32,013 bases of DNA, taken from positions 1-32,013 of the IMG/VR virus record IMGVR_UViG_3300008261_000263; one strand, written 5' to 3'. The DNA comes from a virus. Both the position numbers and the translations under genes were made by a program. The notes under the pieces are model-generated. The model was not told where the DNA came from. It worked only from the letters and a program-made list of their open reading frames with translations, and ran no database searches. Positions 6,844 to 13,303 of the stretch are shown piece after piece (the stretch's first letter is position 1; each line of letters opens with the position of its first letter).

Positions 6844-7242
6844 ATGATTGACTGTCTTATCATGGGTGATAGTATTGCAGTAGGCACGGCTCAGGTGCGC
6901 CAAGAATGTGTATCATATTCTAAAGGTGGTATTAACAGCCATCAGTGGTTGAACACGAATGTAAGTAAAAGTCCTTACCTTGCCAAAACAGTTATCATCA
7001 GCTTGGGATCTAATGACCACAAATATGTTAAAACAGAATCAGAACTACAAGCCATTCGACAGTTAACAAAAGCTGATAGGGTATATTGGATTTTACCTGC
7101 TATCAAACCAGACATTCAAGAAATTGTTAGAAAGGTAGCAACTCAATATGGAGACACTGTGTTACCAATCACACGTTTACAGAAAGATGGTATCCACCCA
7201 AGTTGGGCTGGGTATAAAGACTTAGCCGAGAAAACAAAATGA
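6844..7242 (+). CDS. SGNH-family hydrolase
   Basis: The 132-residue protein carries the ordered SGNH motifs: GDSIA with the nucleophile serine (about residue 10), a glycine in SKGGINSH, SLGSND (about residues 54-59) and a final DGIHPS with the Asp/His pair (about residues 115-120). This identifies a GDSL-like esterase or lipase fold. It is shorter than typical cellular enzymes but close to phage versions. The substrate is unknown; possibilities include cell-surface acyl groups. It has a GAGGT ribosome binding site and overlaps the next gene as ATGA. Confidence 0.85.
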   Translation: MIDCLIMGDSIAVGTAQVRQECVSYSKGGINSHQWLNTNVSKSPYLAKTVIISLGSNDHKYVKTESELQAIRQLTKADRVYWILPAIKPDIQEIVRKVATQYGDTVLPITRLQKDGIHPSWAGYKDLAEKTK

Positions 7243-7739
7243 TTATGTTGTACCTTGATATGGATGGTGTGCTTGCTGACTTTCACAAAGCATATCGTGT
7301 TTATGACCCAGCATTTGATAGGAAGAAGTTCCGTCAGGCTGTTATCGACTATAAAATTTTTGAAGATCTTGAGTTTATGCCAAACACTCAGAAACTTCTT
7401 AACCATGTCTGTAAACTTCCAGTGCGTATTGAGATTTTATCTTCAAAGGGTACGTTCGATCCATTCCAAGGTAATGAAGCTGCTCGACAAAAACAGGTAT
7501 GGCTCAATAAACATAACCTTCCATGGAAAGCAAACTTCGTTCGCACCAAGAGTGAGAAGGCGCAGTACGCAACTCCATATTCAATACTAGTTGACGACTC
7601 TGTTGGTTGCGTTGACCCCTTTACTGCTAAAAGTGGTCATGGCATTCTACATCTTGATTCCAAAGTTCAAGAAACCATTGATACCATTGATAGACTACTG
7701 TTGCAAATTCCTGCAATGGATGCACTTAACGGAAAATAA
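7239..7739 (+). CDS. HAD-family 5'(3')-nucleotidase-like protein
   Basis: The 166-residue protein begins with the HAD nucleophile motif DMDGVLADF (Asp7/Asp9). A conserved serine follows in EILSSKG, lysine in RTKSEKAQ, and the acidic motif in LVDDSVGC. This order fits the deoxyribonucleotidase (NT5C) branch of the HAD superfamily, which removes phosphate from nucleoside monophosphates. With the MazG-like enzyme two genes upstream, it probably belongs to a nucleotide-recycling group. The ATG overlaps the preceding TGA. Confidence 0.88.
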   Translation: MIMLYLDMDGVLADFHKAYRVYDPAFDRKKFRQAVIDYKIFEDLEFMPNTQKLLNHVCKLPVRIEILSSKGTFDPFQGNEAARQKQVWLNKHNLPWKANFVRTKSEKAQYATPYSILVDDSVGCVDPFTAKSGHGILHLDSKVQETIDTIDRLLLQIPAMDALNGK

Positions 7740-7741
7740 TT

Positions 7742-8290
7742 ATGAACATCTTTTATCTAAGCGAAGACCAACGTGACTGCGCACAACAACATGTAGATAA
7801 ACACTGCGTGAAAATGATTCTAGAATATGCACAACTTTTATCTACTGCCCATCGCTATCTTGATGGTGACAAATTTGTAGGTAAGTCGTCTACTGGTCGT
7901 AAGACGACCAAATATATTCTTGACGGTGAGCGTGACTCTATTCTTTATTCTGCTACTCATATCAACCATCCTTCTGCTATTTGGTGTCGTGCCAACGTGC
8001 AGAACTATATGTGGTTAGCAGAGATGTTGGAAGTTCTGTGTGGTGAGTATACGCATCGTTATGGTAAAGTGCACAAAGTAGAACGTGATGGGTTGATGCA
8101 GTTCCTTAAAAACAACTTCCCACGCAACCTTCCTATCGGTCCATTTACCGAGCCAACCCCAGCTATGCCTGAACATTACAAAGTGGCAGGTGACTCTATT
8201 CAGTCCTATCGTAACTATTACCTTGGTGATAAGCAAAGAATGTTTAACTGGAAGAACCGTCCAACCCCAGCATGGACGCTAAATACATAA
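7742..8290 (+). CDS. conserved T4-like phage protein, 182 aa
   Basis: The protein begins MNIFYLSEDQRDCAQQHVDK, followed by CVKMILEYAQLLSTAHR. Further on it has THINHPSAIWCR, NYMWLAEML, EYTHRYGKVHK, and a C-terminal SYRNYYLGDKQRMFNWK. I recall this family from many T4-like phages and jumbo phages, where it is unannotated or loosely called a DNA repair glycosylase; I cannot confirm that activity. The many conserved His, Asp and Arg residues suggest an enzyme. The upstream ribosome binding site is weak. Confidence 0.85.
   Translation: MNIFYLSEDQRDCAQQHVDKHCVKMILEYAQLLSTAHRYLDGDKFVGKSSTGRKTTKYILDGERDSILYSATHINHPSAIWCRANVQNYMWLAEMLEVLCGEYTHRYGKVHKVERDGLMQFLKNNFPRNLPIGPFTEPTPAMPEHYKVAGDSIQSYRNYYLGDKQRMFNWKNRPTPAWTLNT
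8279..8285 (+). promoter_or_regulatory. CTAAATA late-type promoter candidate
   Basis: CTAAATA sits inside the end of the preceding gene, 25 nt before the ATG at 8311. The same 7-mer lies before the gene at 11505 and, on the minus strand, before the gp4 block. It resembles the TATAAATA core of T4 late promoters; activity is inferred. Confidence 0.3.
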
Positions 8291-8310
8291 GTGACTTGAC
8301 AAGGAAACAG

Positions 8311-8544
8311 ATGCCGACTTACACATTCCGCAATAAAGAAACTGGCGAGCAATTTGACCAGTTCATGAAGATATCAGAACTAGATGAATATCGAAACCAA
8401 AATCCCCAACTAGAAAGTCTAATCACAGGTGCTCCAATGTTGATGGATCCTATGAGAGCAGGTGTACGCAAAATCGATAATGGGTTTAAAGATGTTCTTC
8501 AACAAATACATGCTCGTACACCAGGGAGCATGTTAGATCTATAA
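8311..8544 (+). CDS. conserved phage protein starting MPTYTF, 77 aa
   Basis: The start at 8311 is chosen over an upstream in-frame ATG at 8272 because CAAGGAAAC lies at good spacing and the family starts with MPTYTFRNKETGE. The remaining sequence (FDQFMKISELDEY, then a C-terminal segment with GFKDVLQQIHARTPGS) matches a small protein widely found in T4-like phages of marine and freshwater bacteria. Its N-terminus resembles an FmdB-type fold without the cysteines. The function is unknown. Confidence 0.82.
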   Translation: MPTYTFRNKETGEQFDQFMKISELDEYRNQNPQLESLITGAPMLMDPMRAGVRKIDNGFKDVLQQIHARTPGSMLDL

Positions 8545-8560
8545 CAACAGGAGTTACCAC

Positions 8561-9388
8561 ATGGCAAGAAAAAATACTACGCCAGCCGATACCACATTAC
8601 CACCAGAAGTTGCTAGACGTGGAGCAGGAGGCGTAGCAACGAATGCATTAAAGATTCGTTTAGATCACTTAAAAACCTTCCAGCCATTAACAGACAATCA
8701 GAAGAAATTCTTTGATGCTTATAAAAGAGGAGATTATTTCGTTGCACTTCATGGTGTAGCAGGTACTGGTAAAACTTTCTGTGCTTTGTATAAAGCAATT
8801 GAAGAAGTGCTTGATAAGAGCAACCCCTTCAATAAAATTATCGTTGTACGTTCCGCAGTTCAGTCTCGAGAGATTGGTCACTTGCCTGGAGACGTTAATG
8901 AAAAGATGGAGATCTTTCAACAACCATATAGACAAATTTGCGATACTCTGTTCGATAGGAAAGACGCATGGGATCGTCTTGAAGAACAGGGTCACATTTC
9001 ATTTATCTCCACTTCTTTCATTAGAGGTATGTCCTTCGATGATGCTATCATTATCGTTGATGAAATGCAAAACTTAACATTCGAAGAAATTGACACTGTT
9101 ATGACACGTGTCGGATATCGTTCCAAGATTATGTGGTGTGGAGATTATCGTCAAACTGATCTAAATAAGAAAAAGAATGATATGTCTGGTATTCTTAAAT
9201 TCTTCGACATTGCATACCACATGGGTGCGTTTACAAAAATTGAGTTTACTCCTGATGATATCGTTCGTTCATCGCTCGTAAAGGATTATATCCTTGCGAA
9301 ATTAAAGTTTGAAGATCTCTCTGAAGGAGGCGACAATGATCACAGCAGAACAGTTTCAACATCTTTTTCCAAGAGCTCAAGATCCTGA
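8561..9388 (+). CDS. phoH: PhoH-like ATPase
   Basis: The 275-residue protein contains Walker A (GVAGTGKT, about residues 66-73), Walker B (IIIVDEMQN, about residues 164-172) and the PhoH signatures VVRSAVQSREIGHLPGD and WCGDYRQTDL. These define the PhoH ATPase domain, which is frequent in phages of aquatic bacteria. The role in phages is unresolved; RNA metabolism or phosphate stress have been suggested. An AGGAG ribosome binding site precedes the ATG. The last 18 codons overlap the start of the endolysin gene in another frame. Confidence 0.93.
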   Translation: MARKNTTPADTTLPPEVARRGAGGVATNALKIRLDHLKTFQPLTDNQKKFFDAYKRGDYFVALHGVAGTGKTFCALYKAIEEVLDKSNPFNKIIVVRSAVQSREIGHLPGDVNEKMEIFQQPYRQICDTLFDRKDAWDRLEEQGHISFISTSFIRGMSFDDAIIIVDEMQNLTFEEIDTVMTRVGYRSKIMWCGDYRQTDLNKKKNDMSGILKFFDIAYHMGAFTKIEFTPDDIVRSSLVKDYILAKLKFEDLSEGGDNDHSRTVSTSFSKSSRS

Positions 9389-9956
9389 GTCTTGGGCTAC
9401 CTCAATGAATGAGGTATTTCCTACATATGACATTAACACACCAGAACGTGTAGCAGCATTCCTTGCGCAATGCGGACATGAGTCGGGTGGTTGGACTGTC
9501 TTCGAGGAAAACCTTAATTACTCTGCCAAAGGATTGGCTAGCATTTTCAAGAAGTACTTCCCAACCGAAGCAGACGCTAAACCTTACGAGCGTAAGCCAG
9601 AAATGATTGCTAACAAAATCTATGCTAACCGCATGGGTAACGGTGCTCCAGAATCTGGTGACGGATATAAGTATCGTGGACGTGGACCGATTCAGTTAAC
9701 TGGTCGTGCCAACTATACAGCGTTTGCAAAAGAAATGTTTGATGACTGGCAAAACGTAGTAAACAATCCAGACTGGGTTACTGCAGATCGTGACTTTGCG
9801 TTGATGTCAGCTATTTGGTTCTGGAATAAAAACAAACTAAACGTACAAGCAGATTCTGGTGACATCAAGTTGATGACCAAGAAAATTAACGGTGGATACA
9901 TTGGTTTGGAAGATCGAATCAAACACTATAACGAAGCAATACACTTACTTACATAA
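9336..9956 (+). CDS. glycoside hydrolase family 19 endolysin
   Basis: The start at 9336 has a strong ribosome binding site (GAAGGAGG) inside the end of phoH. The 206-residue protein has the GH19 (chitinase class I-like) catalytic region: CGHESGGWTVFEENLNYSA with its two glutamates (about residues 47-66), then a YRGRGPIQLTGRANY segment (about 110-124) and AIWFWNKN. Phage GH19 proteins cut peptidoglycan and act as endolysins. There is no signal peptide, so release needs a holin; a candidate lies at 20987-21427. A membrane micro-gene follows at once. Confidence 0.9.
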   Translation: MITAEQFQHLFPRAQDPESWATSMNEVFPTYDINTPERVAAFLAQCGHESGGWTVFEENLNYSAKGLASIFKKYFPTEADAKPYERKPEMIANKIYANRMGNGAPESGDGYKYRGRGPIQLTGRANYTAFAKEMFDDWQNVVNNPDWVTADRDFALMSAIWFWNKNKLNVQADSGDIKLMTKKINGGYIGLEDRIKHYNEAIHLLT

Positions 9957-9971
9957 GTTGGGAGAAATAAG

Positions 9972-10088
9972 ATGTTAGAAACATTATTTTGGTTAGCACT
10001 TGGTGCATTTATCGGATGGAATTTTCCACAGCCACCATGGGCAAAAGTTATTCAAGAAAAAATTCAAGCAATCATTGCTAAGAAATAA
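9972..10088 (+). CDS. small membrane protein, 38 aa
   Basis: The ribosome binding site GGGAGAAA precedes the ATG. The peptide starts with a short hydrophobic span (LFWLALGAFIGWN) and continues as a basic, amphipathic helix (AKVIQEKIQAIIAKK). I recall similar small proteins, with the same LETLFW...GAFIGWN pattern, next to structural or lysis genes in T4-like phages of aquatic bacteria. Its position right after the endolysin could mean a lysis role, which is only a guess. Confidence 0.65.
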   Translation: MLETLFWLALGAFIGWNFPQPPWAKVIQEKIQAIIAKK

Positions 10089-10098
10089 TTACATAATT

Positions 10099-10752
10099 AT
10101 GTTTGAACATATATATCATGATATACCCAAACTTGAACGTGATACCGCTGCCGATGGCTCAAGAGTATATCGAACGCCATCGGGGAATGCTTATCCCAGT
10201 GTCACCACCGTCACAGGTTTGCTGGGAAAAGAAGCAATCATCGCATGGAGAAAAAGAGTCGGAGAAGCAGAAGCCAACCGAATCTCAACTACCGCAGCAA
10301 AAAGAGGAACAAGAGTTCATACCCTCTGCGAGAATTATCTTAACAATGAGCAAGTTGAACCAGACTTCTTCGAGTACCACATGTGGCATTCGCTTGTACC
10401 AGTCCTTAATGACATTAACAACATCAGAGCGTTAGAGAAACCACTATACTCTGATCATTTGCAAGTTGCTGGTACTGTTGATTGTATTGCAGAGTTTAGA
10501 GGTAAGTTGTCAGTCATTGACTTTAAAACTTCTAAACGTCTTAAGAGTCGTGATGACATTCATAACTACTTTATGCAATGCTCAGCTTATGCTGTTGCAT
10601 TTGAAGAACGAACAGGACTATCTGTTCCAAGGTTAGTAATTATTATGGCAGTTGATGATAACGATCCACTTGTCTTCGTTGAGAAGCGTGATGATTGGGT
10701 TGGAAAGTTTATTGAAGTGCGCAAGCAATATAAATCATTGCGTGGCGTGTAA
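10099..10752 (+). CDS. PD-(D/E)XK family nuclease
   Basis: The start at 10099 gives MFEHIYHDI and avoids overlap with the micro-gene upstream. The 217-residue protein has an RGTRVHTLCE segment (about residue 77), then AGTVDCIAEF and LSVIDFKTSKR (about residues 123-146), which carry the Asp and Asp-x-Lys of the PD-(D/E)XK active site. A downstream QCSAYAVAFEE helix fits the RecB/MGME1-like exonuclease branch. The likely role is DNA processing in recombination or degradation of host DNA. A sigma70-type promoter for the tmRNA locus starts just after the stop. Confidence 0.85.
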   Translation: MFEHIYHDIPKLERDTAADGSRVYRTPSGNAYPSVTTVTGLLGKEAIIAWRKRVGEAEANRISTTAAKRGTRVHTLCENYLNNEQVEPDFFEYHMWHSLVPVLNDINNIRALEKPLYSDHLQVAGTVDCIAEFRGKLSVIDFKTSKRLKSRDDIHNYFMQCSAYAVAFEERTGLSVPRLVIIMAVDDNDPLVFVEKRDDWVGKFIEVRKQYKSLRGV

Positions 10753-10755
10753 TGC

Positions 10756-10784
10756 TTTACTTCTGAGAAGAAGTGAGGTATACT
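10756..10784 (+). promoter_or_regulatory. sigma70-type promoter of the tmRNA locus
   Basis: TTTACT (10756-10761), 17 nt, and TATACT (10779-10784) place a transcription start near 10791, just upstream of the tmRNA acceptor piece. No other gene lies between, so this promoter most likely makes the tmRNA precursor. Confidence 0.7.
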
Positions 10785-10801
10785 AAAGGAATGGTTGTAA
10801 T

Positions 10802-10855
10802 CCCTTCAAAATGAAGGACTTCTGGACGTGGGTTCGACTCCCACCATCTCCACCA
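10802..10855 (+). ncRNA. ssrA: tmRNA acceptor piece (3' tRNA-like half)
   Basis: The piece holds a CCTTC/GAAGG hairpin (10803-10817), the P2 strand, the conserved GGACG, a 5-bp T-stem (GTGGG/CCCAC) with loop TTCGACT, the 3' acceptor strand and an encoded ACCA end at 10855. The tmRNA-like GGACGTGGGTTCGACT segment and the lack of any D-arm or anticodon arm upstream exclude an ordinary tRNA. Confidence 0.9.
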
Positions 10856-10866
10856 ATAGAGGTTTT

Positions 10867-11058
10867 ATGGAACTTGTAAAATATAGAGACAACGGTATGC
10901 ATTCTCATACATACTTTTGGAAAAATAAGAATGGGAATATTGTTTCACCTTATTTCGATTCATCTATAGATGCCATAGAATGGGTAAAGACTTTTATTGA
11001 TGGGGATGTACTGGTTTCGACAGAGGTAGATAGTAGAGACGGCAACTCGGGAATGTGA
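10867..11058 (+). CDS. 63-aa ORF nested in the permuted tmRNA gene
   Basis: The ORF starts 12 nt after the CCA of the acceptor piece, with a good ribosome binding site (AGAGG). The first 46 residues look like a real small phage protein: HSHTYFWKNKNGNIVSPYFDSS, then IDAIEWVKTFIDG; I recall a similar NGxIVSPYF and W-rich pattern in small phage proteins. The last 17 codons read through the tmRNA 5' piece (acceptor strand and D-loop region) and stop at a TGA inside it. Translation would need the unprocessed precursor or the excised segment, so the mRNA and tmRNA functions compete. Function unknown. Confidence 0.6.
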   Translation: MELVKYRDNGMHSHTYFWKNKNGNIVSPYFDSSIDAIEWVKTFIDGDVLVSTEVDSRDGNSGM

Positions 11059-11187
11059 AACCCGTAGGACTGGGGTAACTCGGTCGCAGAAGCAAAAAAC
11101 GTAAACGCAAACGACGAACTGTTCGCATTAGCAGCCTAAACACTGCTTAGGGTTTCGGTAGGTTTCCTCGTAACAGAATAACCTACC
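11002..11187 (+). ncRNA. ssrA: tmRNA coding piece (5' half with tag)
   Basis: It starts GGGGATGTACTGGTTTCGAC, the conserved tmRNA 5' end. A CGGG/CCCG hairpin and a GC/GU-rich hairpin (ACTGGG, GTAA, CTCGGT) could form the first pseudoknot region. The resume site (GTAAAC before GCA at 11107) and the tag follow. A CCTAA/TTAGG hairpin spans the tag stop, and an 8-bp hairpin (GGTAGGTT 11157-11164 with AACCTACC 11180-11187) closes the piece. Confidence 0.92.
11107..11139 (+). CDS. ssrA: tmRNA tag peptide ORF (ANDELFALAA)
   Basis: Codons GCA AAC GAC GAA CTG TTC GCA TTA GCA GCC TAA encode ten residues. The ALAA end is the classic proteobacterial ClpXP degron. The resume codon GCA follows the conserved TAAAC. 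The tag resembles the ANDE...ALAA tags of beta- and gammaproteobacteria. Confidence 0.92.
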   Translation, partial: ANDELFALAA

Positions 11188-11212
11188 ACCGATTAACTTT
11201 AAGGACTAACTT

Positions 11213-11425
11213 ATGAAACAGATACTAGCAGCATTCGTATTGGTATATCTATTGGTTTCTTCAGCCTTTGCAGCAGAGCCAGCAAAGACTCCAGCCCCTG
11301 CAGTGAAAGAACAACCTAATTGCGTGACCAAGGATAAGAAGGGTAATTGCCCACCACCACCAAAGTCTGCGAAACCTACACCGAAGAAAAAAGTAGAAGA
11401 TAAAAAAGAAGAAGTAAAGAAATAA
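11213..11425 (+). CDS. secreted Lys/Pro/Ala-rich small protein
   Basis: The N-terminus is a typical signal peptide (MKQ, hydrophobic core ILAAFVLVYLLVSS, then AFA-A as a likely signal peptidase I site near residue 20). The mature part of about 50 residues is low complexity, with proline, lysine and glutamate runs (CPPPPKSAKP, KKKVEDKKEEVKK) and two cysteines in CVTKDKKGNC. There is no lipobox, so it is not an obvious spanin. A periplasmic role is likely; nothing more specific can be said. The ribosome binding site is AAGGA. Confidence 0.75.
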   Translation: MKQILAAFVLVYLLVSSAFAAEPAKTPAPAVKEQPNCVTKDKKGNCPPPPKSAKPTPKKKVEDKKEEVKK

Positions 11426-11430
11426 GTTGC

Positions 11431-11437
11431 CTAAATA
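11431..11437 (+). promoter_or_regulatory. CTAAATA late-type promoter candidate
   Basis: CTAAATA, followed by ATTATG, lies in the gap before the gene at 11505. It matches the 7-mers at 8279 and on the minus strand at 23276. An inverted repeat (TGACGG ... CCGTCA, about 11449-11472) sits in the same leader. Activity is inferred. Confidence 0.3.
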
Positions 11438-11504
11438 ATTATGTGGGTTGACGGATCCCAATAAAACCGTCATTACACTACACATCACAACTAAGGAGAA
11501 AACT

Positions 11505-11780
11505 ATGGCAAACCTAACGCCATTTGAAATCCGTCTTGAACTTCTCAAGATGGCAAAAGACATGCTTAACGATGACTACTACGGTAAGCGTGAACAAATT
11601 AGCAACGACTGGCAAATGAAAGTCGAATCTGCTAAACTCAATGGAGGCGTAATTCCTGATCATCCAGGATTTCCCGCTATCCCAACAGAGACTGATATCA
11701 TTGCAAAGGCATCTGCCCTAAATGGTTTCGTTTCTAACATTCCCCAAGATACACTAAAGACTACTAAGAAGTCCACCTGA
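11505..11780 (+). CDS. conserved T4-like phage protein, 91 aa
   Basis: The start has AAGGAGAAAA as ribosome binding site. The protein begins MANLTPFEIRLELLKMAKDML, then DDYYGKREQISNDWQ, and ends with a short region after FPAIPTETDIIAKA. I recall this N-terminal signature from small conserved proteins of T4-like phages of marine bacteria, with unknown role. It is predicted to be mostly helical. A stem-loop terminator follows it. Confidence 0.82.
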   Translation: MANLTPFEIRLELLKMAKDMLNDDYYGKREQISNDWQMKVESAKLNGGVIPDHPGFPAIPTETDIIAKASALNGFVSNIPQDTLKTTKKST

Positions 11781-11790
11781 TACGGGATCG

Positions 11791-11817
11791 GAGTGTGCAG
11801 TCACATGCACACTCTTT
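11791..11817 (+). terminator. stem-loop terminator
   Basis: A perfect 9-bp stem (GAGTGTGCA with TGCACACTC) has a 6-nt loop and a short T-run (TTTAA). The T tract is weak but the stem is strong, and it lies right after a stop codon and before a new ribosome binding site. Confidence 0.65.
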
Positions 11818-11838
11818 AACTAATTAAGGAGATCGATT

Positions 11839-12504
11839 ATGTTCAACATAACATCTAAAACAATTATACTATCTACACTTATTTTTATACTGGCATCAAT
11901 AACAACAATTAACATAATTTTAAATAACACGTTTGAAGCACCCATGAAGGCAACATGGTCCCAGTTAACAACTGGTGCAAAACAAGAAGTGAAGTGTTTA
12001 GCCGACAACATCTTTTACGAAGCAGCATATGAACCGCATGACGGTAAAGTCGCAGTTGCAATGGTCACTCTAAATAGAGTTATCAGCAATCATTATGAAG
12101 ACACGATATGTGGAGTAGTGAAAGAAAAGATTAGAGGTACATGCCAATTCTCATGGTGGTGTCAGGATAAAGAGCGCAACGCTGCTATTACCCATGACCT
12201 GACTCCACGACAAAAACAAGTATACGATGATATCTTAGCCATTGCTTTGAACGTCTATATGAATTATGGTAGACTAGAAGATCCAACTAAAGGTGCTCTA
12301 TTCTATCATGCTGACTACGTTCGTCCTAATTGGAAGAACCTAAACGTCACTACAAAAATTGGAAGACATATCTTCTACGTTAAGAGTGATAACTTTAAGA
12401 AAGGTGATGTTCGAAATGGCACAAATGATGCAGAAATTAAATCTCGATTTGCTGAGCAAGGAGCAGTCCAACCACTCGTTTTACTTGCTTATGGAGGAAG
12501 TTAG
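11839..12504 (+). CDS. SleB-like cell wall hydrolase, membrane-anchored
   Basis: An N-terminal hydrophobic segment (TIILSTLIFILASITTINIIL, about residues 8-28) acts as signal anchor. The catalytic domain (about residues 48-190) shows the SleB / Hydrolase_2 pattern: CLADNIFYEAAYE with its glutamate, GKVAVAMVTLNRV, ICGVVKEK, and CQFSWWC. The family includes spore-cortex lytic enzymes and other peptidoglycan hydrolases. In this phage it could help lysis from the periplasmic side, alongside the GH19 endolysin. The 3' end overlaps the ClpP gene by 89 nt. Ribosome binding site AAGGAGA. Confidence 0.87.
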   Translation: MFNITSKTIILSTLIFILASITTINIILNNTFEAPMKATWSQLTTGAKQEVKCLADNIFYEAAYEPHDGKVAVAMVTLNRVISNHYEDTICGVVKEKIRGTCQFSWWCQDKERNAAITHDLTPRQKQVYDDILAIALNVYMNYGRLEDPTKGALFYHADYVRPNWKNLNVTTKIGRHIFYVKSDNFKKGDVRNGTNDAEIKSRFAEQGAVQPLVLLAYGGS

Positions 12505-12985
12505 CCTAAACACATTAAGGGCACCGATCGAGTGGATTCTCGAAGCTAACTTTGCTGAAGAAAAGCCAGAGTTATTAAACTTGATTATTTGCAGTCCAGG
12601 TGGCGATATGCATGCAGCATTCGCATTGATTGATGTTATCAGAGGAAGCTCAATTCCTGTCCGTACTATTGGACTTGGTCTTATCGCTTCAGCTGGCTTG
12701 CTGATTTTCATAGCAGGTAAAAAGGGTTATCGTATTCTTACACCGAATACTTCAATCTTGTCTCACCAATACAGCTGGGGTTCATTTGGTAAGGAACATG
12801 AGTTGATGGCTCAAGTCAAAGAATATGACTTAACCACGCATCGAATGATTTCTCACTACAAGAAATGTACTGGCTTAAAAGAAGAAACGATTCGTAAGTT
12901 CTTACTTCCACCGCAAGACATCTGGTTGTCACCAGAAGAAGCAATGGAGTTAGGGATTTGTGATACAGTCAAAGATCTAAAATAA
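12416..12985 (+). CDS. ClpP-like serine protease
   Basis: The protein carries ClpP features: IICSPGGDMHAAFALIDVI (oxyanion-hole region), GLIASAGLLIF with the nucleophile serine, SILSHQYSWG with the catalytic histidine, and a C-terminal LGICDTV with a candidate aspartate. At about 189 residues it has normal ClpP-fold length. Start at 12416 is preferred because homology-like sequence (SNHSFYLLMEEV) begins before the ATG at 12491 and an AAAGG lies upstream; ATGs at 12425 and 12428 are alternatives. Phage ClpP-like proteins may process head proteins or degrade host proteins. The overlap with the SleB-like gene is long but plausible. Confidence 0.87.
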   Translation: MAQMMQKLNLDLLSKEQSNHSFYLLMEEVSLNTLRAPIEWILEANFAEEKPELLNLIICSPGGDMHAAFALIDVIRGSSIPVRTIGLGLIASAGLLIFIAGKKGYRILTPNTSILSHQYSWGSFGKEHELMAQVKEYDLTTHRMISHYKKCTGLKEETIRKFLLPPQDIWLSPEEAMELGICDTVKDLK

Positions 12986-12996
12986 GGAAAACAAAA

Positions 12997-13245
12997 ATGA
13001 ATATTGATGTTAAACACTTAGCTATCGTTTGCGGTACTATTGCTTTTACAACCCTAGTTGGTTGTGTTGCTTACTACGAAGTGAAGCGTGATGAACTTAT
13101 GTCACGTAACATTGAGTCTGCCATTGTAAAGGGTGTTGACCCGATGGCTGCTCGCTGTTCTTATTCTAAACCTACCGATACGATTTGCGTGGTTTATGCC
13201 TCTGGTACTCACCGCCCAGATGCCCCCACTCTATCCAAAAAGTAA
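12997..13245 (+). CDS. membrane protein, 82 aa
   Basis: A ribosome binding site (AAGGAAA) precedes the ATG. One hydrophobic segment (LAIVCGTIAFTTLVGCVAYY, about residues 8-27) is followed by a charged linker and a segment IESAIVKGVDPMAARCSY, then a second cysteine in DTICVVYA. I recall this GxDPMAxRCSY motif from small phage membrane proteins of unknown role. Orientation is probably N-in, with the Cys pair outside. Two hairpins, at least one a good terminator, follow. Confidence 0.8.
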   Translation: MNIDVKHLAIVCGTIAFTTLVGCVAYYEVKRDELMSRNIESAIVKGVDPMAARCSYSKPTDTICVVYASGTHRPDAPTLSKK

Positions 13246-13263
13246 ACCTTTCGTTTTCTACCC

Positions 13264-13290
13264 AAAACCCTCTCTTGTAGAGGGTTTTTT
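13264..13290 (+). terminator. Rho-independent terminator
   Basis: A stem of CCCTCT with AGAGGG, extended by AAAA/TTTT, encloses a 5-nt loop and runs into six T. This is a classic intrinsic terminator after the membrane protein gene. Confidence 0.88.
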
Positions 13291-13303
13291 GCTTTGGAAA
13301 AGC

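Larger units (their letters stand above)
10802..11187 (+). ncRNA. ssrA: circularly permuted (two-piece) tmRNA gene
   Basis: tmRNA rescues stalled ribosomes and adds a degradation tag. Here the 3' tRNA-like end comes first (10802-10855) and the 5' end with the tag ORF comes second (11002-11187), as in the two-piece tmRNAs of alphaproteobacteria, some cyanobacteria and some betaproteobacteria. The two pieces match by base pairing. GGGGATG (11002-11008) pairs with CATCTCC (10845-10851) as a 7-bp acceptor stem with one G-U. CAGAGGT (11021-11027) pairs with ACTTCTG (10818-10824) as helix P2. The tag reads ANDELFALAA. The intervening segment (10856-11001) would be cut out during maturation and carries the start of a protein ORF. 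The exact 5' end of the acceptor piece is uncertain. Confidence 0.93.

Noticed and set aside
9309-9335. Upstream start of the endolysin gene
   Set aside because: The ATG at 9336 has a strong GGAGG at correct spacing, while the upstream start lies within phoH without one.
10780-10860. Ordinary tRNA or tRNA pseudogene
   Set aside because: Only the T-arm, acceptor strand and CCA are present, there is no anticodon arm, and the segment pairs with a downstream tmRNA 5' piece.
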